Assembly (NCBI RefSeq): GCF_947179165.1
Contig: NC_077238.1
Coordinates: 46,010,293-46,074,292, forward strand
Direction of reading: 5' to 3'
From: Solanum dulcamara
Lineage: Eukaryota; Streptophyta; Magnoliopsida; Solanales; Solanaceae
DNA length: 64,000 bases
In this document: one piece after another, positions 35,470 through 45,300 of the stretch
Layout of the letters: every line of letters begins with the position of its first letter
How positions within the stretch are numbered: position 1 is the first letter of the stretch
The notes under the pieces: generated by a model
Seen by the model: the letters and a program-made list of their open reading frames with translations, nothing else
Database searches by the model: none
What the model was told of the DNA's origin: nothing
Program-made: the position numbers and the translations under genes

Positions 35470-36540
35470 GATGCATAGCATGAGTTTCTCGATGGTCACG
35501 ATCGTAGAGTCAGCAGATTCTACTAGAGTTCCGGTATGTGGTTCTTAGGCTAATGATGGGTTAGCAGTTCCTTATTAAGGTTAGTCCTTAGTATCAGACT
35601 ATGTCATGGAATTTCTTGAGTGGGATAGAAATAACCCTACATCTTCCCCTACATATCTTATTATGAGCCAACAGTTCATCAGGAGATTATCTTAGTCACT
35701 CTATTTTTCGTTGGAACATTTGATAGCTGCTGGCTCTACCTTTCCCTAGATTATCAGCTATGTAAGAGAAGTGGAGCAGGCATGCTATGAAGCGTACCGA
35801 GGTAGTGCTAATAGGCCTCTCCATCAGCACAATTGTGATAGCATCCCACTTCAGGGAGAGTATAAGTTTGTTGAGGGTCATCAGGCCCACAACGATAGTA
35901 CCTCAAGTCCCAAGAGGTTTTGAGGCAGGAAATGGGGTTTACAACAGACAGGGTTCAAGTCAAACTTCTTAGGGTAAGCATATTAAGCCTTCAGGTGTTG
36001 GAGTTTAGCTCATCCCATTTAGGTCTTTTCAGCGGGATGTCACTGGTAATTATTGATATGAGGTTGGTGAGGAAGGCCACTTGGTTATGGAGCATCGCAG
36101 GGCCAGGTGCAGTAGACCAGAGGAAGTGACACCTATGATAACCCGCCTTGTCAAGGTGTACTAGTTAAGACCTGTGCCAGAGAAAATCATATTTTCTACC
36201 TTCCTATTACAGCGGGGTGATTATAGGTCATTCAGCATCAGGGTATTTTGACTGTGGTTCACTTGACCACTAGGCCTAGGAGTGTCCTTGGAGAGATTTG
36301 ATATTTTAGACTCCTCATACTCACCGGAGAAGAGTTGTTGGATCTTTTCATACCTGTGGAGAGTTTAAGCATTGATCTAGAAGTTGTCCCTGTGGGACTG
36401 GTGAATAGTTTGCTCAGCCAGGTCAGTATCAAGGTTTTATGTCGCCTCTTGTTATAGGTAGAGCTCAGAGAGTTGCTGGTGATGCTTCATTTTTTCAAGA
36501 TGAGGTCAGTCACAATCCATTTTATGCTTCCATGAGTCAG
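35470..36540 (+). pseudogene. Element D gag-like relic
   Basis: From about 35470 a frame reads MHSMSFSMVTIVESADSTRV and, with several stops, continues into YVMEFLEWDRNN and YVREVEQACYEAYRGSANRP (to about 35830). The zinc-knuckle zone at about 36347-36395 is frameshifted relative to C. It parallels 22320-23300. The absence of a recognisable N-terminal capsid-like domain of chromovirus Gag leaves the assignment tentative. Confidence 0.45.
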
Positions 36541-38397
36541 TGATATTCGCTTGATTTCTTGTTTTGCCTTATATTGCTCATTTGGTATGGTTTTTGGGTT
36601 TTCATACCCATACGTATTACTTGGATTGTTAGTTACTTTGGAATATTGTGGCTGCCCTATCTGGACCTATGTGTATGTGTTTTACCTCCGTTGTTGATTT
36701 CTTTTAGTAGCGGATCATTTTGGTTTCCTGTTATGCTACAATAGTTATAGAGGTATACCTTATGGATGTTGAGATTTGTTGATTGTTCTGGTGGGCTTTG
36801 TTAATCTATTTTAGAGCTTTTGGGCTTAGTCCTTTTCCCTTCCTAGCTTGCCCCCTAGTGTGCTTAGCTAGTAGTGTGAGGTTGCTTCTAGAGAAGGGTG
36901 TGTCAGTAGTTGTTGGTTTTACGGTCTACTATAGATCTTGTGCGTCGATTCTTTGTTTGTTCAATTTCCTATTCTTAGTTTCTAAGGTGGTGAAGCTAAG
37001 TTTTGCCATTTGAATTGATTGGATAGTCTCTTCATAGTATGTTTGATGGTTTAATTATCGGTTTAGCTGGTTATGTGATATGGTGCCAAATGGCTATATC
37101 TGAGTTGAGAAAATTAGAATGAATTATCTCTTGTTATTCTAAGTATGGTGATGTTTTAGCTTGAAGAGACATATCACGAGGGTTCTATTGGGTTCATCGA
37201 AATGGTGGTTTTCTTAGGCTTGTGATCAACAAACAATTAGCTATAAAGGATGATTGTTGGGCAAGAGTGTTCATATTGATGAGTTGTGGTTTATCAAAAT
37301 TTCCTTGTTGTACTCTTGTGATTATTGGACTTTTAGGTGATTAGTCAATATGTTCTGAATATTTTAGTCATAAGCTTGTTCTATCGTACAAGTAGGACTA
37401 CCTTTACTTTTGGTGATTCCGTGTTATGTCATGGTTATACCAGTAAGCTACAACGGGTTTCTCGATAATTCAAAGAGTCATATTTTTGAATTGGGTCATT
37501 TGTTGTGGTGTTCTTTGACTAATTCAGACCCTTGCTTCCACAGGCAAATAGAATTTCACAAATGACACTCCTTTAGGATGTAGTTAAAGTAATTAGTGGA
37601 ATCATCTCTTGGTTTTTTCTTTAGGGTGTGAGGCTTGCATGTGTTCTTGTGGTGTTCCTTGAGGTGGCAGACTGGTTTGTGGGAACCTAGTACCGGTCTT
37701 TTAGAAGTTCCTATGATAGGAATTAGTCGAAGGAGATAGACTCAATGCAGTCTTGTCCTTCATAGGGTAAACTGGTATTTTAGAGTGGAGTGTTCAGTTT
37801 CAAAAGGAGAGTTTTAGTAAGGTTTTTGGATTTTGATGTTAAGATTGAAATTTTGAGATTTTCCCTAGTTCAGTTTTATTGTTTTGGCTATTTTTATCCC
37901 TTTAGGTTCAGTTGAGTTATGTGACTTCCCTAAGGACGTGCGGTGCTATTCGGTAAGCAAGTTTCAAATTGTATTGGTAGTACTCAAGATAGTTAAAGAC
38001 CAACAGAAAGCCCTTTGTGGCTTGGAGGGGGTGATTTGGAAGCATAAGACAAGCATTTGGAATTTTGAGTGAATTGTATCTGACATGGCCCTATATGGCT
38101 CATATCATTATTTTAGTTTTGTTAGGTTGACCTTTATTGAAACCCAATGGTTTTGGTCAAGTTCGTGCTAAGCTAGCGAGAGTTGGAGCTCATAAAGAGA
38201 TTAGGAGGAGTTTTGGGAGTTTGAACGGAATTTGAGGATTTTCCTCTTAGATCGAGTTCTATGATGGCGTTGTTTGATTTGAGAGGGTGTTCGAGGGTCT
38301 TGTAGATCATCCTGGCCTGAAACCCTCATCTTTTTGTGCCTCTAGGTTATACTGTACTTTTACTTTCATGGACGAAAGTTCTTTGAGTAGTGGCTGA
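36541..38397 (+). other. Element D interior, non-coding 3' part
   Basis: Matches 23449-25280 in C. No pol domain seen. Frames at 36559-36744, 36783-37013 and 37884-38072 are hydrophobic or unremarkable. They persist in C only as frameshifted versions, which argues against selection on them. Confidence 0.5.
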
Positions 38398-38427
38398 TGT
38401 AATGACCCTGAAGGTCATTTTTGAAAT
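38398..38427 (+). repeat. Element D 3' LTR stub
   Basis: After 'gtggctga' the LTR start TGTAATGACCCTGAAGG appears exactly as in C at 25281, but after about 30 bp the sequence changes to chromovirus LTR (element G). Confidence 0.75.
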
Positions 38428-40130
38428 CGGTAAGAATCGTGATTTAGTTGCTGCCATACCTCATTTTCGAGCTCCATTTTTGGGGGAATTTTGAAGGATG
38501 AGTTCTTTGTCATTTTAGATTGAAATTATTTGATTCAAGAGCCTAGACTACGGAGTTTTTGTGAGGATCACTGTAGTATGGTTGCTTTCAGCTGTTAGGC
38601 CTTTGTTTCTGGTGATTTCTTGAATATAGTTATTGGCCTTGTTGTACTTTTTAGCTTGTCCCGGGTTTTTGTTGCATGTTGGGTTGGGGCTCTTCTGAGC
38701 CACGAATTATGTTTCATTTTAAAACACAAGCTTGGAGTAGTTTTTAGGACATGTTCTAGGAGTCAATTCTTTTAATTATAGAGTGGGTCCCATAATTCCC
38801 AATTTTGACTATGAAATTTGGTTTGTCTCCGAATTTAGTAATTTTTGTGTTAAAACAATCATATTGACCTTGTGATTCTATTATTGATAGCATGATAGCA
38901 TACTAAGGTTGTTCAAAAGGGAAAAGCTCATATTCCTTGAGTTGGAGCGCACGCGGTCAGCCTACAGTTAGGCTACGGTTTCCCCCTCTTTAGACTGAGA
39001 ATTTTTAGGCATTTTTATACCGATTTGTATGAGTTTGGGGGTGTTTGGGTTTCTAGAATGCTAAATTTTTAGAATTCATGTCGTAGGCTCTATTTTCAGG
39101 GAACTCGGACTAGTTGAGAATATTTCTTGTCAAGTGTTGATCCTCCATACTCTATGGCATGTATTGTGTGTTTGGTTTATGTTATTGGAAGCATGTTTGG
39201 ACTTAGTCTAGGTTTAGACAAGTGTTGCCTTAAACTTGAATAATTTTGGTACGAGCGGGCATTGGAACTTGTCCGACGTTATTTCAAACAGTTTTTCTCC
39301 CTGTAGACTGTTATAGAAGACTTGAGTCTGATAGTCTGAGCCTTATCTAGGTAGTAACACAGCTTTGGAACCTTATCTCCATGATATCTTACCATTCTAT
39401 TAGTTTCACATTACTTAGTTCTTTGTTCTAGAAGTCTATTCGCCGATTCTGGTTGGATGTGGTTTAGGCTGGAGTTATTTATTAATGGTACTTAAATTGG
39501 GGGTACTCTACATGATGCTCAGTTGGCTGTTAATCATAAATCTGACCGATTCACCTCTATTCGTCATTCAAGTCTCCAATTTACTCCACCTAGCGTGGTT
39601 CAAATCCTTGCCTTTGTATTGTTGCCTTGATTCGAGTTCCTAGGTTTATTTGGCGATGTTTCAAGTCCACCACCATAATCAACCTTGGTTAAATTCCATA
39701 GTTACTTATTAGCCTTGGTTCAAGTCCATAGCTATTGTTACCTAGGTTTAAGTCTTAGGTCTCTTTTGCACATGGTTCAAGTCCATGATTATCCAAACCT
39801 GGGTTCAAGTCCTTCGTTGCTTTCATATCTATGTTCAAGTCGCTAATCCACTTATATTTCTTTGGTTAAAGTCCTTAACTCTTTCATGTTTCGAGTTCAA
39901 ACTTTAGGTCCTTGGAATGGCCCGATTCAAGTCCGTGGGATTTTGTGACAATGGTGGTATTTCATAAGATTCTCTCATTTTACTTCAACTATCTCTACTC
40001 TTATCGATATTATGGGAGTCCGTTCTGTTTGTTACTTTTAGACATGTGCTCAAACGTACCCATCGAGTTTATGGGAGCCCAGCGGATTTAGCTAGTTTCT
40101 CTCTGTTCTTTGTGTGTTGAGTATGCTAGT
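38428..40130 (+). repeat. Element G 5' LTR, first surviving part
   Basis: Begins at 'cggtaagaatc', corresponding to about 55010 in the G 3' LTR, so about 1.04 kb of LTR is missing. It runs collinear with the 3' LTR to 'gtatgctagt' at 40130, where element E inserted. Confidence 0.8.
39597..39934 (+). repeat. Array of GGTTCAAGTCC motifs in the G 5' LTR
   Basis: About eleven copies of GGTTCAAGTCC or one-to-two-base variants. Exact copies lie near 39718, 39775 and 39803. Corresponds to the arrays in A1 (7542-7931) and the G 3' LTR (56146-56516). Confidence 0.7.
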
Positions 40131-42156
40131 TTTCATGACTCAACTCTGTAGGCCATTACTAGTGCCCGAGTTGGTCACCCATACGCACCCTTAGACCCAC
40201 TTAGGGTGTTAGCATAATAGACAAAAGTAAGAGTCAAAAAAGGGTCGCTAGAGAGCGCATAAGAACAAATAAAGCACAAAAGGGCCGTTAAGGCCATCAC
40301 GGAAAACAAAGCGCAAAACATATATACATAACCCACATAACAAGTCTACAGAATGATAGCCTAGTCATATGATAGGAAGGGCCCCGTCGTACCCTTAACC
40401 AACAAGTACAAATGTACAACAGAAACGTTAATACCAAAATAGGGCTCCGGACAAAGGAGCACTGCCAACCAATACGGTGGATGTCTTAGGCGAGTGGATC
40501 AACAAACCGAGAGTCTGTACCTGCGGGCATGTAATGTAGACCCCGAAGAAAAGGGGTCAGTATGGACAATGTACCGAGTATGTAAAGCTTGAACTGTAAT
40601 AAGTAAAGCCATTACCAGAACAGATGGTGCAAAAATGAGCAAAATATCCAGAATATCAAAATGCTTTTCACAACCACAGATAATGTATGCAGAAAAAGAT
40701 ATGCCATATCCGGCCCCATTATGGGACTAGGTGAACAAATCGTGGTCACCTCCCCATCACTGGCATCACAGCACATCATAACTCCAGAATAGGGAATATC
40801 TCTGTAATAGATCATATCATATCAGATGGTCATATCAGATCATATCATATCATATGTGTACATGGCACATCATATCTCCATAAACTCAAGACAAGAGTCA
40901 TATCAATTACCTATTGAAAGTCACTGCGGATTACATCAAAATAGAACTTTTGGAATTATATACTCATATCAAAGCGTAATAAAATGTCTTTGGGAAATCA
41001 AAAAAATGGCCATCCTAGTGGCTCTAGGAATAGGAACTTCCTTGGAACCATATAAAATGCATATATTTGTTTTATAAAGACAATGCCAAAAGAAATATTA
41101 GTTTTGCATACTTATGACAAATCATGCCAAGAAAAAGAATAAGCTATACTTATGCCAAAAAAATGCCAAAAGAAGGAAACATTAGCTTTACATACCTGTT
41201 ATGGGTTAATCACATCCAGACTCACTTCGCTACTCCCTTAACCTATTTAACACGAAAGTAATTCTAAGGTTAGTGACCTTCTACTTTCTATCTCGTAATT
41301 CTACCACCAAGTACCCATAGGAACCAATCCATTATCCATTTCCTTAGATTAGTTCATTACTAGTTCCGAAGTTAGCAGAAATCAGGCAGCATCTCCCCTA
41401 TAACTTGGCCTATCCAAACTTTTATTTTAAACTCCAAACCTTAGCATACAAATTAACAATAACAACCAGAAGCTATAAAACATTGAATTACAACAATATG
41501 ATGCAATACAAGTTCTCAATGACTAGCCCAAAATCATGATACCAAAATAGAGTTTTTAGTCTTTATTTTATAAAATCTTAACCACACCAAAATGGAGGAT
41601 TACATGGCTGCAACCAGAAGCCTATACAGTAATTTTTAACCATGTTCCATCCCTGCAACACTACAAAACAATGCCCAACACAACACCATAATAACAACGA
41701 CTCTAGCCAACTTTAACCCGTTAGAATGGCGTCAAATCAACCCCTACATGACCTGCGACATTCTTTGGTCGTAACGTGTATATTTTCATGTATCCATTAC
41801 ATATTTATACATTTATAACATGTCCAAACCCTTACCCAAAATGTGGGAAAAGAGAACCACACCATACCTTAATGAACGGCTTCCCAACCTTGCTGAAAAT
41901 TGGCTTCGGAAGCTCTTTGATGTGCTGAAAATTGGTGGAGCTTGTTTGCTTAACTTCCTTTCCCCAATGAGTAGTTTACGCTATTAAACACCATTATTTA
42001 ACTGTAGGATACCTTAAATAATTAATTCACAGAGCAAAAATCGGGGGCTTACCTTGAATTGGTGCAACCTGTGGCTGCCTTGCTCTTGCTCTCACATTTT
42101 TCTCTCTTTTCTTTTTCTAAGTTCAGCTAAAGAATGAAGAATTAGTCATAAGAGAG

Positions 42157-42162
42157 TATATA
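42157..42162 (-). promoter_or_regulatory. Candidate core promoter of element E (TATATA), 3' LTR copy
   Basis: The minus strand has GGATATATACTC here, and the same element is kept in the other LTR at 47779-47784. A purine-rich leader follows it. Position in the LTR suits a Pol II TATA box; inferred from sequence only. Confidence 0.4.
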
Positions 42163-42281
42163 TCCACTTTTAGAGATTGACATGTGGAAGCCCCTAGGGG
42201 TGATACATGGTTGCCCTCTAGGGCGCCACCTCACCTATGCGGCCATAAATATCTGCCACATGGTAGTGTGGGGTCTACTCC

Positions 42282-42354
42282 AAGTAGGTGAGTCACCTAC
42301 TTGGTCCAAGTAGGTACATAACCTACTTAGTCCAAGTAGGTGCATCACCTACTT
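42282..42354. repeat. Three 21-bp palindromes at an exact 26-bp period
   Basis: Palindromes start at 42282, 42308 and 42334. Each has the arm AAGTAGGT and its complement ACCTACTT around a 5-bp centre (gagtc, acata, gcatc). In the first, the arm extends to a perfect 10-bp stem either side of one base, which creates TGAGTCA. The other LTR has one good copy and one decayed copy at 47910-47960. Confidence 0.8.
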
Positions 42355-42783
42355 ATTTCAAGTAGGCGCCTCGTCTCCTTATTTCCCTTCCGTGGGTTTG
42401 TATTATTGTCTAACTTTAAGAGCCTATGTATTCCTTGCTACTTAAGCTCGACGTGTACTCAAGTAGCTTAGTTATGTAAGATGTCCTAGTATTTTGCTTA
42501 CGTAAGCAAGTCGAGTTCCACGACTTGTTATTTGGCCTCCAACTCCTTTCAAATCCTTATAACTCTATTTCCAACCTTCCCTATTATGGGCATCACATTC
42601 TCCTTTCCTTAGAGTTATTTGATAGCGTTATAGCCTATCTAGATCACATGGTAACTTTTAAGAAGCTTTCAAGAACTTAGAAATCTTTCAAGAAACTTAA
42701 GAAGCTTAAGAATTTTTTTAAGAAACTCCAGAATCTCTCAAGGTACCAAAGTCTTTCGAAGTTAAAAAATATGGGGTATAACA

Positions 42784-42798
42784 TCATTCCCCCTTTAG
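42784..42798 (-). other. Element E polypurine tract
   Basis: Minus strand CTAAAGGGGGAATGA directly abuts the LTR start TGTTATACC. This is the normal place for the plus-strand primer and fixes the orientation. Confidence 0.8.
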
Positions 42799-42983
42799 AT
42801 TAGTCGTCCTAGAATATGAACCTAAACTTTTCTCCGGATCTTATACCGACTATATAGAGAATTTCTCTTTCCCATTGCCATAACATATATCTTCATAGAG
42901 CAATCAATATCAGAGTTCCAAAGGTTAGGATTACTTGTAGACGTAGGGAAGAGGTATGGATACTTGTGTTTTATTTCCTCTTT

Positions 42984-43087
42984 CACTTCCTAGGGGTTCA
43001 CCCATCCTAGTACTATTCTCGCCCAAGCATGCTTAACTTCGGAGTTTTAATAGGATCCAGTGCGTTAGGGCTGGTATGATCGCATCC
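42984..43087 (-). ncRNA. 5S rRNA-like segment inside element E
   Basis: On the minus strand from 43087 it begins GGATGCGATCATACCAGC, the canonical start of plant 5S rRNA, and stays collinear with it for about 104 of 120 nt, losing only the 3' end. By eye against the 5S sequence as I remember it, about 13 positions differ, mostly C-to-T or G-to-A. The internal promoter is largely kept: AAGTTAAGCATGCTTGG (box A, one change), GGCGAG (intermediate element) and GTACTAGGATGGGTGAAC (box C, one change). No TATA-like motif lies about 28 bp upstream and no T-run terminator follows, so it is probably not a working 5S gene. It has the same orientation as the E gag. Confidence 0.85.
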
Positions 43088-43610
43088 ATCCCTTAAGTTT
43101 CCACCAATGGTTCCTCACACGTTCTCAGATACCGCGACTTTTATCTATTTATTGCTGGCCTCGAGATCCATCCATCCCTCATGGGATCTCGTTTGAAGCT
43201 TACGCATTCTTATTTACATATGATAGCATCAGTTGATTTTCTCTTATGCTTTTATTTCTATTATTCGTTTCCCCCCTTTTAGGGTGTACCCATGTCATCC
43301 TCTGTTTATTTTCAACTATTCATGCATAAATGATTCTATTCCAACATATTTAACATGCTGCACCATGTCTATAGCCTCTATTAGATCATCCATACTTTAC
43401 GTTGCCCCTATAAAAAACCCTAGTACAACCATGGGGTGCTTGGTATTCTCGATAAATAGTACATAATTTAGTCCAAGTACTAGTATTATATTCATATAAG
43501 TGATATAGTAGTTTATTCGAGACCATATTTCATTCATCCCAATTTTTATCAATAATCAACAGAGAAATATATGATGATGTAGAGCTTGGATTTATCAGTA
43601 CATATATAAT
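43088..43610 (-). other. Element E interior between gag and the 5S-like segment
   Basis: Sequence without recognisable features, in the place where pol would lie in an autonomous relative. I see no remnant of RT or integrase. The 77-codon plus-strand frame at 43233-43466 is antisense and has no known domain. Confidence 0.5.
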
Positions 43611-45089
43611 CTAGGAAAAGGTCAATAATGTACCTGTGATCACTTCTGGAGATGCCTCTTGATGCTGCTGGGTGGCCAAAGCATAAGTGCAGTTCGAAGG
43701 ACCGCTAGAACTAGAGACCACGCCATGGTCTCTACCGCGGCCTGCTGGTGTAGCCGCACCCTTCCCTATAGGGCACATAGCTACCGAAAAAGACGATGAC
43801 CCAGCAGCTAACACGGTAGGCCGAGCTGCACCGCCCAAACTACCCATATATGGGCAATATCTCATCTCATGGCCTTGATGGCCACAAGAAAAACAAGCCT
43901 CTGTAATACCGTAGAACTTTCCCAGATGATACCTACCACAGTAAGAACATTGAAGCTTGGGTGGCCTCATCTGACCAGAGTCTCTATCTGGCTGCAAACT
44001 GGAAGCCCTAGAGTTTGGACCTGCTCCCTAATATCCTATGTCGTCTGGTCTCCATCCTAGGGACTGTGGAGGTGTACTTCGTGCTAGCTGGGTGGGCTGT
44101 CTGCTATCATGATGGGGAGATGGTCTGCTCCAGAACTCTCCAGAATACCCGACTGATCTAGCTCTCTTGGGCTGACTCCTCCCAAAACCTCGGTCGGATT
44201 GGTGTCCTATATGTCTATCCTCCATGCCCTGAGCATGTTCCTGTATATGGGCGATATCTATTCCTGGATGGGCAGGCATCACCAAATAAATATCAACTAG
44301 ATAGTGATATAGGCCCATCATATATCTATGCATCTTGTCAGTCATGTTAGCTACTAAAGCAGGTGCATATTGGGCCAATGAGTCAAACTCCAAACTATAC
44401 TTGGGAACACTGCTGCCTTGCTACCTCAAGAATAAAAATTTGTCCACCCTGGCTCTCTGCATCTCAGGAGGCAGGAAATCACCAAGAAAAGCCTCTGCAA
44501 ACTCTTCCCATATTGTTGTAGAAGCGACTCTGCCCCTGGAAAACTCCTAGGACTCATACTAGTTAGCTGCTACCTCGTGTAGTCTGTACGAGGAAAACTC
44601 AATTGACTCTATCGCAGAAGCCTTAATAAGACGCAATGTACGCTGCATCTCCCTAATAAACTCCTAGGGATACTCCTCGGGCTTTGTCCCCAAAAACTCT
44701 GGAGGATTATAGGTTAGAAACTTATGAGCCCTAAAACTATCTGACATGTGTACCTAATCTCTTCCTAAACCTTATTTGTGCTCTTGGCCTGCCACTAATC
44801 TAGTCAAAAGCTGGACCACATCCCGTATAGACCTGTCCTCAACTCCTGGATGTGGAGCTAGAGGCTTGGGTGTTGGGGCTCCAAAAATTGGCCGTGAAGA
44901 CGCCCTCTGATCTGCAGCTGGGGCAGCCCAAACCTCCTTTGATACTGACGGTGTCGCAAAATTGGCTGTCGGAGGCACAGTCTCTCGCTCAAGCTGGGGT
45001 CGGGCCCTAGTAACCCTGTGGGCTTGACTAGCCTCATCAGGCACTACTGATGTTCCCTTCTAGGAAGCCGTCGCTTTCCTTGGAGGCAT
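43611..45089 (-). pseudogene. Element E gag, one frame with in-frame stops
   Basis: The start at 45089 encodes MPPRKATAS, and the same frame runs 493 codons to 43611 with no frameshift that I can detect but about eight premature stops. It has a basic, Pro-rich N-terminal part, then the retrotransposon Gag core ('SDSFRAHKFLTYNPPEFLG', 'YSLEFDSLAQYAP'). Near the C-terminus are two Cys/His motifs, CSYCGRYHLGKF and CFSCGHQGHEMRYC; the second is a perfect CCHC zinc knuckle (C-x2-C-x4-H-x4-C). It ends in EASPEVITGTLL, the first residues of the protease domain, then a stop. Gag would coat the RNA and form the particle; with no pol, E would need enzymes from elsewhere. Stops lie in codons that were probably CAG, CAA or TGG. 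Confidence 0.8.
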
Positions 45090-45282
45090 TACTAAAAACC
45101 AAAACAATTTGTTTTGTTAGGGAAGAATCATCCTAATAATACAGCTCTATCGCATGATCTAAGATAAGAAAGAAAGGTAACATCCTAAATGTCCTGTAGC
45201 CTCCTATTTGTAGATGTTATACACCACACACCAATAAACTGGACTCTACTAGACATGGTCTGTAGACATTCTGAGGACCAAA

Positions 45283-45296
45283 CCGTTCTAATACCA
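45283..45296 (-). other. Element E primer-binding site (initiator tRNA-Met type)
   Basis: Minus strand TGGTATTAGAACGG, four bases after the LTR end at 45301. Ten of the first twelve bases match the initiator-Met complement TGGTATCAGAGC; both differences are transitions. Confidence 0.75.
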
Positions 45297-45300
45297 CCTT

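Larger units (their letters stand above)
31366..38427 (+). mobile_element. Element D: relative of C, 3' LTR almost entirely lost
   Basis: Full 5' LTR (31366-35264), a perfect initiator-Met primer site, a 3.1-kb interior with gag-like relic and no pol, and a 3' LTR of which only about 30 bp remain (38398-38427). LTR and interior resemble C closely over roughly 7 kb. The left flank (tacat) and preceding bases resemble the left flank of C (see findings). D interrupts the A2 reverse transcriptase. Confidence 0.75.
40131..42783 (-). repeat. Element E 3' LTR (2653 bp)
   Basis: On the minus strand it starts TGTTATACCCCATA at 42783. It matches 45301-48379 by eye at roughly nine positions in ten, except for a block of about 430 bp absent here (between about 40884 and 40885). 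CATAT-rich runs at 40810-40870 occur in both LTRs. Frames at 40612-41077 are LTR sequence. Confidence 0.85.

Noticed and set aside
40810..40870. (CATAT)n run as a novel microsatellite
   Set aside because: It is part of the E LTR and is present in both LTR copies, so it is an inherited feature of the element.
42282..42354. CRISPR array
   Set aside because: Only three units, spacers of 5 bp, located in a plant LTR. The periodicity is a short palindromic repeat.
42984..43087. A functional 5S rRNA gene
   Set aside because: The 3' end is missing, about one base in eight differs from the canonical sequence, there is no upstream TATA-like element and no T-run terminator.
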